From: Candidatus Paraburkholderia kirkii
Lineage (GTDB): Bacteria > Pseudomonadota > Gammaproteobacteria > Burkholderiales > Burkholderiaceae
Assembly (NCBI GenBank): GCA_001189345.1
Contig: LFKV01000039.1
Span: forward strand, 43,917 to 107,916
Direction of reading: 5' to 3'
DNA: 64,000 nucleotides
The translations under genes and the position numbers were made by a program. Positions 54,950 to 62,349 of the stretch are shown one piece after another. Numbering within the stretch: the stretch's first letter is position 1; each line of letters begins with the position of its first letter. The notes under the pieces were generated by a model. The model saw only the letters and a list, made by a program, of their open reading frames with translations, had not been told where the DNA came from and did not search any database.

Positions 54950-55638
54950 GACACGCTTTCCCGCGCAACGCCTGCACCGCTCCGGCTCGATTCTCCCGCC
55001 ATCGCCCAGGCTCGCTGCGCTGCATGGCTTCGAAGAGGGTGTGTGCAAAATCACTTCTCGGCGATGGTGCTGGGCCACGACGATCTCTTCTTCGTGAACC
55101 CGTATGGCTACGCTTTCAGCGAGATCACGGCGTCGCGCCTGCTGATCTGCGATTTCGACGGCCACGTGGTCGAGGGCGAGGGTAAACCCGAGGCAACCGC
55201 ATTCTATTCTATATCCATGCGCGCCTGCACCGGCTGATGCCGCGCGTGAAGGCGGCGTTTCATACCCTATATGCCCAATGCGACCGCGCTGTGCCTGCTC
55301 GAAGGGCCGCCGCTCTTGTCAACGGTCTCGCGCTGGACGATGCGGAAGGCGACCGGATCGCCGCCGCGATGGGCGGCGCCGATATTCTCTTCCTCAAGAA
55401 TCATGGCGTGATGTGATGGTGGCGGGCGCGACCGTCGCCGAGGCGTGGGACGATTTGTACTATCTGGAGCGCGCGGCGAGGTGCAATTGCGCGCGATGAG
55501 CGCCAATCGGCCGCTCAAGCCGGTGCCGCACGAAATCGCGCAACGCTTCGAGCAGATGCGCGCCGGCGACGCCGAGAGCGCGCGGGCGCATCTCGCGATC
55601 GGCAGTTGCGGGCGCGGGGAATCGACTTCGAGGCGTGA
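54950..55638 (+). pseudogene. Class II aldolase/adducin-family protein, heavily frameshifted
   Basis: Pieces in order: TPAPLRLDSPAIAQARCAAW, then CNHFSAMVLGHDDLFFVNPY, GYAFSEITASRLLICDFDGH, HRLMPRVKAAFHT, NATALCLLEGPPLLSTVS, LDDAEGDRIAAAMGGADILF, LKNHGVMVAGATVAEAWDDL, VQLRAMSANRPLKPVPHEIA and a C-terminal RQLRARGIDFEA ending with the TGA at 55638. At least five shifts. Residues between TVS and LDD are missing, including some zinc ligands. Proteins of this subgroup are involved in sugar-phosphate or decarboxylase-type aldolase reactions. It converges with a sugar ABC permease remnant. Confidence 0.82.
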
Positions 55639-56475
55639 CTATTTGCGCCGGGCAAGGCGCCTGAGCCATCCGCGGCGCTTGCCCATGTCCGTCTGCTGCA
55701 GGAACACGGCGATCACGATGATCAGCCCCCGATCACGATGATCAGCCCCTTGAGCACGAGCTGCGTGTTGCTGTCGATATCGTTGAGCAGAAGGATGTTG
55801 CTCAGGAAGTCGAAGATGAGCACGCCCGCCACCGTGCCCGACACGCGCCCGACGCCGACCGACAGGACTCGTCCCGCCGATCACCACGGCCGCAATCGCA
55901 TCGAGCTCCCAGCCCATGCCGGCGTCCGCCTTGCCTTGCCGGTACTGCGCCGCGTAAAGCACGTCCACGAGCACCGACAAAAGCCCCGAGATCGCATACG
56001 CCGCGATCTTGTGGCGCGCGCGACATCGAGCCCCGAGACGACCGCGCATTTCTCGTTGCCGCCGATCGCGTAGAGATACTTGCCGAACACGGTGCGGTTC
56101 ATCATGAAACCGACCACCACGGCGATCACCAGAAAGAAGAGGGCTGGCACCGGCACGACGTTGAAGAGCAGCGCGCGCAGCGCTTCGATGTCGGTCGTCG
56201 CGTTGGTGCCGCTGTAGATCGAATAGACGGCCGTGTCCTGGCCCGCGATCAGGCGAGTCGCCGAGCCACGCCGACCATCGCGGCGAGCGTCACGATGAAG
56301 GGCTGCATGCGTCCGCGCGCGATGATCCAGCCGTTGAGCGCGCCGAGCGTGAAGCCCGCGAGCGGCACGATCCACATGACGGCGAGAAACGGCATGCGAT
56401 GCCCGCCATGCAGCGCGATATACGCACAGGCCAGTGCCGCGGCGAGCAGGGCGGCGCCCGCCTGCATCGCGACGA
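55639..56475 (-). pseudogene. Sugar ABC transporter permease (RbsC/AraH type), decayed
   Basis: The minus strand reads ALLAAALACAYIALHGGHRM, LAGFTLGALNGWIIARGRMQ, PFIVTLAAMVGVARRLA, FFLVIAVVVGFMMNRTVFGK and YLYAIGGNEKCAVVSGLDVA, the hallmark of ribose-type permeases. A shifted frame follows with KIAAYAISGLLSVLVDVLYA, GKADAGMGWELDAIAAVVIG (family EAAMGYELDAIAAVVIGG) and a C-terminus VFLQQTDMGKRRGW. Near 55722-55750 an 18-base unit (CCCGATCACGATGATCAG) is tandemly duplicated, doubling the GLIIVI segment. The 5' end is fused to a LacI-type regulator fragment at ~56475. Confidence 0.8.
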
Positions 56476-56690
56476 TGGACGTCGAACGGCTGCTGCACAG
56501 CTCGGCCGCAAGGCTGTTGCGCCGATAACCGAGCTGACGGCGGCCTCCCACACCTGCTGACGCCGCGCGGGACTCACGCCTTCCGCGCCCGCCATGACCT
56601 TCGACGCGGTGCCGAGCGAGACGCCCGCCGCATTGGCGACATCCTTGAGCGTGCTGGTCGATTTTTTCTTGAGTCCAAGGCGCGATGTCG
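56475..56690 (-). pseudogene. LacI-family regulator, N-terminal fragment fused to the permease remnant
   Basis: The minus strand near 56665 reads TLKDVANAAGVSLGTASKVM, a LacI helix-turn-helix, then AGAEGVSPARRQQVWEAAV. After a shift LGYRRNSLAAELCSSRSTS, the hinge, follows. The effector domain is absent; the sequence continues directly into the permease membrane helices. The original order was probably permease and regulator in one sugar-utilisation locus with a large deletion between them. Confidence 0.75.
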
Positions 56691-56839
56691 TCGATATTCT
56701 GAACGTTTCAAACTATTAGAAAGCGTTGACGAGCGTAGCAAGTGAGTGTTTTTACCGAGCCGGGCGCGCTGCCTTACATCGCGGTGTCGTGCAGGTCCCG
56801 GACGATGGGTGGTCCGATCCTGAAGTCTGAGAAGCGCAC

Positions 56840-57490
56840 GTTCAGGCGTGCAGCACATCGGGCCGACGTGCCAGCGCGCATTCGGGCCGCTCGCGGAAAA
56901 GGGCGCGAGACGCATGAGCGTCCAGCTGCGTTCGTCGGCGCTGCATTGCACTTTGAGAACGCCTTGCGCGATGGTCACGCGCAGGCGGAAGCGGTTCGTC
57001 CCGGCGCGCGAGCCGAGCTATCCGGTCGAATCGAAGGCATGGTGCCCGTCGACGACGCGCGTGCGCATCCGCAATTACGACCCCGTGCGTCTGGATCGCT
57101 TCTGGCGCACGTATCGTGAAGACACCACGTATAACCTCACGCATCGCAATTGTTCGAGCAGCGTGTCGCACGCGCTCGAAGCGGCGCTGGAGGGAGCGGT
57201 CGGGCGCCTGTCGGCGCGCGCGCCGACTGGGGCGCGCTATTGCGGATGATCGTAACGCCCGAGCTCTGGGTCGCCGCGCAAGTCCGCAAGCGTGCGGTGA
57301 CGATGGCCTGGACGCCGGGCCTCACGCTCGACTATGCGCGGGCGATCAGCATGGTCGCCGATCCTCGTCCTTATGTCTGGCTCAAGGTGGCGCGCATGGC
57401 GCTTGCGACGATGCGCGCATCGCGGCGCGAATGGCGCGACGAGGGGACGCTTGCGCAGAGCGGCGGATCGAATGTCGATCCGCCGGCGCG
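56840..57490 (+). pseudogene. Unidentified protein remnant with Cys/His motif
   Basis: Recognisable protein-like stretches in two frames: VRIRNYDPVRLDRFWRTYRE, DTTYNLTHRNCSSSVSHALE, then one frame over DWGALLRMIVTPELWVAAQV and TMAWTPGLTLDYARAISMVA with WLKVARMALATMRASRREWR. The THRNCSSSV segment resembles the Cys motif of permuted papain-like or HdeD-associated hypothetical proteins, but I cannot name the family. A frameshift near 57235 separates the halves. Upstream of about 56980 no clear coding remains. Confidence 0.5.
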
Positions 57491-57506
57491 TGTGCAAACG
57501 GGCGAT

Positions 57507-57764
57507 CTAAAGATCGAGGTCTTCGGCGGCCTTGCGCGCACGGCGCTCTTCGTTGGCGCGGCGGGCGCGCAGCCGCTGGCGCGACAGCTGGGCGATGACT
57601 TCGCCCGTCGTGGCGCCAGGCGGAATTTCGTTGCGGATGACCTTCGGCACCATCGGTAAGCTCATGCGCTGCCTGCGCAGCGCGCGGGCGATGGCGGTGC
57701 GGCATTCCTGACCGTGACAATCCCATTTGTCACGGATTCGCTCGCAGTAGGGACACTGTTCCAT
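57507..57764 (-). CDS. Small Cys-rich hypothetical protein
   Basis: 85 residues. The N-terminus MEQCPYCERIRDKWDCHGQE has two Cys in a CxxC pair plus Cys-His-x3-Cys, a possible zinc knuckle. The middle is MVPKVIRNEIPPGATTGEVI, and the C-terminus is a basic, probably helical tail (RQRLRARRANEERRARKAAE). The ribosome site is weak (GCGCGG). No family recognised; a nucleic-acid-binding role is possible from charge and zinc ligands. It converges with the unidentified remnant. Confidence 0.5.
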   Translation of the reverse strand: MEQCPYCERIRDKWDCHGQECRTAIARALRRQRMSLPMVPKVIRNEIPPGATTGEVIAQLSRQRLRARRANEERRARKAAEDLDL

Positions 57765-57805
57765 CCGCGCAGTTTACCGTGAAACGATGACGGGCTTCGA
57801 TTGCG

Positions 57806-58646
57806 TCACGCGTTCCACACGCCGCTTGCCGCAGTCCGCCTTGCATATTCCAGGAACGACGTCGGCTCGCGATGCAATGCGCGGCGTACGCCATCGACGG
57901 GGTTTTCGTTGGCCCGTCGAGCACCGTGGTGAACAGATAAAGAATGAGGTCGGTCTCCTCCTTCGGGACACCGGCGTTGAGCAGTCCCGCGCGAAATGCG
58001 TCGGGCGGCACGGGCACGAGACGCAGTTCGCGCTGGGTTGCCTGGGCGATGCATTCGAGCACTTCGGCGAACGAGATCGCGCGAAGGCCGGTCAGTTCGT
58101 AGAGCTTGTCCTCATGCCCGGTCTGCGTGAGCGTGGTGACGGCCGCATCGGCGATGTCCTCGGCGTCCACGAAAGGCTCCTGGATATCGCGCCCACCGGC
58201 AGCGCGAGCGCGCCTTCCCGAACCGGATTGAGCAGAAAGCTCTCGCTGAAGTTCTGCATGAACCAACTGCAACGCAGAATGGTCCAGCTCGCGCCCGAAC
58301 GTTGCAGCGCCTGTTCGGCGGATTCGGCTTCTTCCTCGCCGCGTCCGGAGAGCAGCACGATACGATCCGTGCCGTTTGCGAGTGCCATGTCGAAGAACGC
58401 GCTGACGGTGTCGAGCGCGCCGGGTATCGCAAGATCGGGCTGATACGTGACATACGCGCGCTGCACGCCTGCGAGCGCAGCGGGCCAGGTCGCGCGGTCG
58501 TTCCAGTCGAAGCGGGGTTCCATCGAGCGTGAACCCGCGCGAACGTTCTTACCGAGCGCACGCAGCCGTTCCGCCACGCGCCGTCCCGTCTTGCCGTTGG
58601 CGCCCGGAATGAGAATGGGCGCGGTGTCGAAGTCCGAACGAGCCAT
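57806..58646 (-). pseudogene. NmrA/NAD(P)-binding oxidoreductase, two frameshifts
   Basis: Starts MARSDFDTAPILIPGANGKT with a GAGGAGA ribosome site. The GANGKTGRRVAERLRALG motif is the NADP-binding fold of NmrA/QOR2-like proteins. The sequence continues TDRIVLLSGRGEEEAESAEQ and ILRCSWFMQNFSESFLLNPV. It shifts near 58200 (next segment FVDAEDIADAAVTTLTQTGH, LYELTGLRAISFAEVLECIA) and again near 57910 (REPTSFLEYARRTAASGVWN, stop at 57806). It is divergent from an intact TetR regulator across a palindromic operator, the common arrangement for such self-contained detoxification pairs. Confidence 0.87.
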
Positions 58647-58665
58647 TGCCGTCTCCTCGATCCGA

Positions 58666-58712
58666 AAATGTGAGAGTTGCTCATGTTTAAAACATGATAT
58701 ATACTCACATTT
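58666..58712. promoter_or_regulatory. Nested palindromic operator between the NmrA-like gene and tetR
   Basis: An inner palindrome CATGTTT-A-AAACATG (58682-58696) lies within an outer inverted repeat AAATGTGAG (58666-58674) / CTCACATTT (58704-58712). It is centred in the ~110-base divergent promoter region, the expected site for the TetR protein. Confidence 0.65.
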
Positions 58713-58759
58713 GGCTGTCAAGCTGTTTTGAGCGCGCATTCGTGGGGCAAAGGAAGAGC

Positions 58760-59395
58760 ATGCAGAAGAAGCCGCCGCAAACGGGAGCGGAACTGGGCGT
58801 CGCGCGTCGGCGGCCGGCACAGCAGCGCAGCCGCGAGCGCCTGGATCACATCCTGGAAGTTGCGCAGCAATTGATTGCGGAAAAGGGAAGCGAGCACGTG
58901 AAGATGAGCAAAATAGCCGAGCTCGCGGAGATCTCGATCGGCTCGCTCTATCAGTATTTCCCGGACAAGCGCGCGATCGTGCGCACGCTTGCCGGGCTAT
59001 ATGCGGCAGAAAGCCGCCGGTGCGTGCGCGACGCGCTCGAGGCGGTGCGCGACAAGCCGCAATTGCTCCGCGCCTTTGCCGCGCTGGTCGACCAGTACTA
59101 TGAAATCGTGATGGACAAGCCCGTGATGCGCGACCTCTCTTCGGCGCTGCGCTCGGATAAGGAATTGATGAGCATCGAAATCGCGGAAAACCGGGCGTGC
59201 GGAGCTTTGCTCGCGGCTGCGATGCGGCGCGTGGATCCGCGCGTCGACCGCAAGCGCGTCAGCGCGCTCGCGTTTCTAATCTGGCAACTGGGCGAGGAAA
59301 CGATGCGCCTCGCCGTCTCGCACAAGCGCGGCGAAGGCGCGCTGCTGGTCGACGCCTATAAGCGGATGAGCTTGCGAGCGATAGAGGAGGCCTGA
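58760..59395 (+). CDS. TetR-family transcriptional regulator
   Basis: 211 residues from MQKKPPQTGAELGVARRRPA, with an AGGAAG ribosome site. The N-terminal HTH is RSRERLDHILEVAQQLIAEK and KIAELAEISIGSLYQYFPDK, a near-consensus TetR domain. The ligand domain follows (LLRAFAALVDQYYEIVMDKP) and ends SLRAIEEA. It probably represses itself and the divergent NmrA-like gene through the nested palindrome in between. The regulator is intact but its partner is broken. Confidence 0.92.
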   Translation: MQKKPPQTGAELGVARRRPAQQRSRERLDHILEVAQQLIAEKGSEHVKMSKIAELAEISIGSLYQYFPDKRAIVRTLAGLYAAESRRCVRDALEAVRDKPQLLRAFAALVDQYYEIVMDKPVMRDLSSALRSDKELMSIEIAENRACGALLAAAMRRVDPRVDRKRVSALAFLIWQLGEETMRLAVSHKRGEGALLVDAYKRMSLRAIEEA

Positions 59396-59423
59396 AGCAT
59401 GCGTCGCTCGCCCGCCCGCGCGC

Positions 59424-60506
59424 TCATCCGCTCAACTGATTCGACGTGCTCGGGCGCCGCTCGCGCTGATGATGATCGAGGCTGCGCCTCAGCATCTTCT
59501 TCACGAGCCCTTTCAGAAAGTGAATCGAGCGGTCCGCGCGCACGTTCAGATCGAAGGGCTTGAGCTCGACGACTTCGCGTCCGCTGCGCTCGGCGAGCTT
59601 GGCGCGCGTCCTGCGATGATCGACCGCCATGGCGGACAGCGTCTCGGACGCCTGCTTGAACGATCTGCGATCGACCCGCGCGCAGACGTGGCACGCGCGA
59701 TGAAACAGCTTGTCGAACACGGTGAGCCGGTAATCGTCCATCTCGCTCCCGTCGCAACGCGCGAGCGCTTCCCGGCCGTTGGTGCGCAGATCGTGCATGT
59801 CGTCGGTCGAGGCGCGTTGCGTGATGCTGCCGAAGCGCCGGCGATAACCGATCAGCGGCGTCGGAATGCGGAAGATGCTGCTGGCGCGAAGATACGTCGA
59901 AGGCACGACGGCCATGTCTTCGTAGTGACGGCCGACCGGAAACGGCTCGTCGTCGAAGAGCCCGGTGCGGTAGACGCGCGCCCACGCGAAGGTATGGAAG
60001 CCTTCGGCGAATTGCTGCAGCGTCGCGCGATTCATCGGACCGCCGCTGCTCGTGGCGGTCTCCACGAGGTCGATTTCATCGAGCTCGCGGCCGTCGTCGT
60101 CGATGATCTTGACGTTGTATTCGACGAGATCCCACGCGCCTTCCGCGAGCACGGGAATGACCGCCTCGGTGAAGCCGTCGAGGTAGATGTCGTCGCCGTC
60201 GAGGAAACCGACATAAGGCGTGCGCACCGCAGCCAGACCCGTGTTGCGCGCAGCGCTCAAACCGCGGTTTTCCTGATGCAGCAGCTCGACGTGCACGCCG
60301 CGATCGCGCTCGACGATCGCGCGCGCCGCGGCATAGGTCTCGCCGCGGGAACCGTCATCGACCACGATGATTTTCAACGCGTCGACATGGGGCTGGGACA
60401 GGAGGGATTCGAGCGCTTCCTCGATGTATCCCTCGATGTTGTACGCCGCCACGACGATGCTCAGAAGCGGGTTCGTGTCTCGCAAGGAGTCACTCTCAAA
60501 CGGCAT
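59424..60506 (-). CDS. Family 2 glycosyltransferase
   Basis: 360 residues starting MPFESDSLRDTNPLLSIVVA. The GT-A domain shows SIVVAAYNIEGYIEEALESL, KIIVVDDGSRGETYAAARAI, HQENRGLSAARNTGLAAVRT and the DxD-type VGFLDGDDIYLDGF (residues ~100-113). The C-terminal part has WARVYRTGLFDDEPFPVGRH, YEDMAVVPSTYLRASSIFRI and a basic amphipathic tail (LVKKMLRRSLDHHQRERRP). It probably transfers a sugar in surface polysaccharide or LPS synthesis; donor and acceptor unknown. No other glycan genes are adjacent. Intact. Confidence 0.9.
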   Translation of the reverse strand: MPFESDSLRDTNPLLSIVVAAYNIEGYIEEALESLLSQPHVDALKIIVVDDGSRGETYAAARAIVERDRGVHVELLHQENRGLSAARNTGLAAVRTPYVGFLDGDDIYLDGFTEAVIPVLAEGAWDLVEYNVKIIDDDGRELDEIDLVETATSSGGPMNRATLQQFAEGFHTFAWARVYRTGLFDDEPFPVGRHYEDMAVVPSTYLRASSIFRIPTPLIGYRRRFGSITQRASTDDMHDLRTNGREALARCDGSEMDDYRLTVFDKLFHRACHVCARVDRRSFKQASETLSAMAVDHRRTRAKLAERSGREVVELKPFDLNVRADRSIHFLKGLVKKMLRRSLDHHQRERRPSTSNQLSG

Positions 60507-60996
60507 ATATGACGCTCTCCGTCGGATGATTGGGCTTTGACTCGCCGCGCCTTTCGATGCGATGAGCCGTCGTCAATGTCACGACGTGCGACGGTGCGGC
60601 GGCCGTGCCTCAAGGACGCAAGCGGCTCGCGCGACGCGCCACACGGCGAGTCATGCTGTGGTCTGATGGATGCGGCGGGCTCGTTCACCGTGCTCACGGC
60701 GGGGAAGAGCCATTCGAAATGCCAATGCGGCGCAGGCGCTCACGCGAAGCCGCCCCGGAGGCAGGTCGCATGAGCGGTCTTACAACGCTTATAGTTGGAG
60801 CGTGTCACCTCACATTGCCGGCCCCGGATGCCCCGGCCTGACGTGCACGTCGATCGAGCAAACGCAATAGAGCGGATTCGTCGGAGCGGGTTCCCCGTGC
60901 GCCATGATTTTGCGCTGACGCCAATCCCGAATCACGAGTGATCGACCCCGGCACCGCGCAATTCGCGGATTCAACCGCGACCGGCAGGCGAGGCCG
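60507..60996. other. Region without a recognised gene, left of IS630 copy 4
   Basis: About 490 bases. Several short open frames exist but none shows a known domain, ribosome site or typical codon bias. It may hold remnants of genes destroyed when the repeat and IS630 copy 4 arrived. The promoter of the glycosyltransferase gene should lie in the first 100 bases. Confidence 0.4.
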
Positions 60997-61074
60997 TTGG
61001 GCCATCCCCCGCAAAAGCCGGACATGCGGTGACGCTTAAATTTTGAGGTAGTCTTCTGCCTATGTTTAAGCCTA
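60997..61074 (+). repeat. 78-bp direct repeat attached to IS630 copy 4
   Basis: Second copy of the repeat at 2882-2959, differing at one base, directly left of IS630 copy 4. The repeat plus IS forms a ~1.19-kb direct repeat unit 58 kb from its twin. Confidence 0.8.
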
Positions 61075-62188
61075 GTGCGCTGCGTTATTGAATTAGCACC
61101 CTGTCTGTGTTCAGATACAGGTCATGGGTCAAAATGAACCTGACAGATATCGAACGTGAGCAACTGTTGTCGGCGGCGCGCAGCCGAACGGTGCGTGCGG
61201 CGGACGTGCGACGCGCAAAGTTGATCCTGATGCTCGAGGACGGCGAATCGCGCGACAGTATCATGCGCACACTGGGTTGCGATTCGCGCTTCATCGCACG
61301 CTGGTCGGGGCGCTTCCTCAGCGAGCGACTAGCCGGCATGTACGCCCGGCACCGCGGGCGGGCGCCTACGCAGCCACCGGCCAAACTGGAAGCGCGGGTG
61401 CTCAAGTGCACCCTCAAGCACAAACCCGCCGACGGTTCGACACACTGGAGTAGCTACAAGCTCGCAGCAGAACTCGGCGACGTATCGGTCTCGGCCGTGC
61501 AGCGCATCTGGCGCAAGCACGGCATCAAGCCGCAGCAGTTGGAGCGGCACATGGTCTCCAACGACCCGGACTTCGAGACCAAGGCAGCCGACGTGATCGG
61601 GCTGTACCTGAACCCGCCGGCGCACGCAGCGGTGTTCTGCGTGGACGAGAAGACCGCGATCCAGGCACTCGATCGCAAGGACCGTATGCTGCCGCTGTCG
61701 CCCGGGCGCGCCGAGAGTCACGGCTTCGAGTACAAGCGCAACGGCACGCTCAGCCTGTTCGCGGCGTTCAATACTGCCACCGGCGAGGTGCTGGGCAAGA
61801 CGGTGGCGCGCCACACCAGCGAGCAGTTCGTGGCCTTCCTGACCGACGTCGTCGCCAGCCAGCCCAAACGCCGGGAAATCCACGCGATCTGCGACAACGT
61901 CAGCAGCCATAAGACGCAGCGGGTTGCCGACTTCCTTGATGCGCAGCGCAACGTGCACCTGCACTTCACGCCGACCTACTCGTCGTGGCTCAACCAGGTG
62001 GAGAACTGGTTCTCGCGCATTCAGCGTGAAGTGATCGCTCGCGGCATCTTCACTTCGGTGAAGGATTGGGATCGCAAACTGATGCCGATACATCCGCGAA
62101 CACAACAAGAACCCGAAACCGATCAAGTGGAAATATGACGATCCTTCGCGCCGGATTCGACCAGTGCCAATTCAATGACGCAATGGAA
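61075..62188 (+). mobile_element. IS630-family insertion sequence, copy 4
   Basis: 1114 bp, same element as copies 1-3, flanked by TA at 61073-61074 and 62189-62190. The left end differs from copy 1 by one base (TGCGCTGCG instead of TGCACTGCG). The 78-bp repeat lies on its left; on its right is the 160-base leader of fadE. Confidence 0.92.
61134..62138 (+). CDS. IS630-family transposase (copy 4)
   Basis: The predicted protein is identical to the other three copies, including the DDE catalytic residues and the altered tail after RKLM. The element has both ends intact, so this copy and copies 1 and 2 are the candidates for continued mobility. Confidence 0.9.
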   Translation: MNLTDIEREQLLSAARSRTVRAADVRRAKLILMLEDGESRDSIMRTLGCDSRFIARWSGRFLSERLAGMYARHRGRAPTQPPAKLEARVLKCTLKHKPADGSTHWSSYKLAAELGDVSVSAVQRIWRKHGIKPQQLERHMVSNDPDFETKAADVIGLYLNPPAHAAVFCVDEKTAIQALDRKDRMLPLSPGRAESHGFEYKRNGTLSLFAAFNTATGEVLGKTVARHTSEQFVAFLTDVVASQPKRREIHAICDNVSSHKTQRVADFLDAQRNVHLHFTPTYSSWLNQVENWFSRIQREVIARGIFTSVKDWDRKLMPIHPRTQQEPETDQVEI

Positions 62189-62349
62189 TAGAACGAGACA
62201 ACGGTACAGATCGAGCGCTTACGAAAGTAGAAGCGTCTTAATTTTGTTGAATTTAGTGGATACCCTCGAGAATCTGGGGGTCCGATCCGGCGTGACCGGC
62301 ATGCGTCGTGCTGCGAGGAAGAGCATCATCGTCCCGCCGGAGATCCGTG

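Noticed and set aside
57150..57250. Cys-His motif THRNCSSS as a new peptidase.
   Set aside because: The surrounding gene is truncated and frameshifted, and the family cannot be established from the visible sequence.
2882..62190. A 58-kb composite transposon bounded by the two direct repeat-IS630 units.
   Set aside because: The content is ordinary decayed chromosome (thiL, maeB, porin, 5S rRNA), there is no matching target duplication at the outer ends, and IS630 elements rarely form composites.
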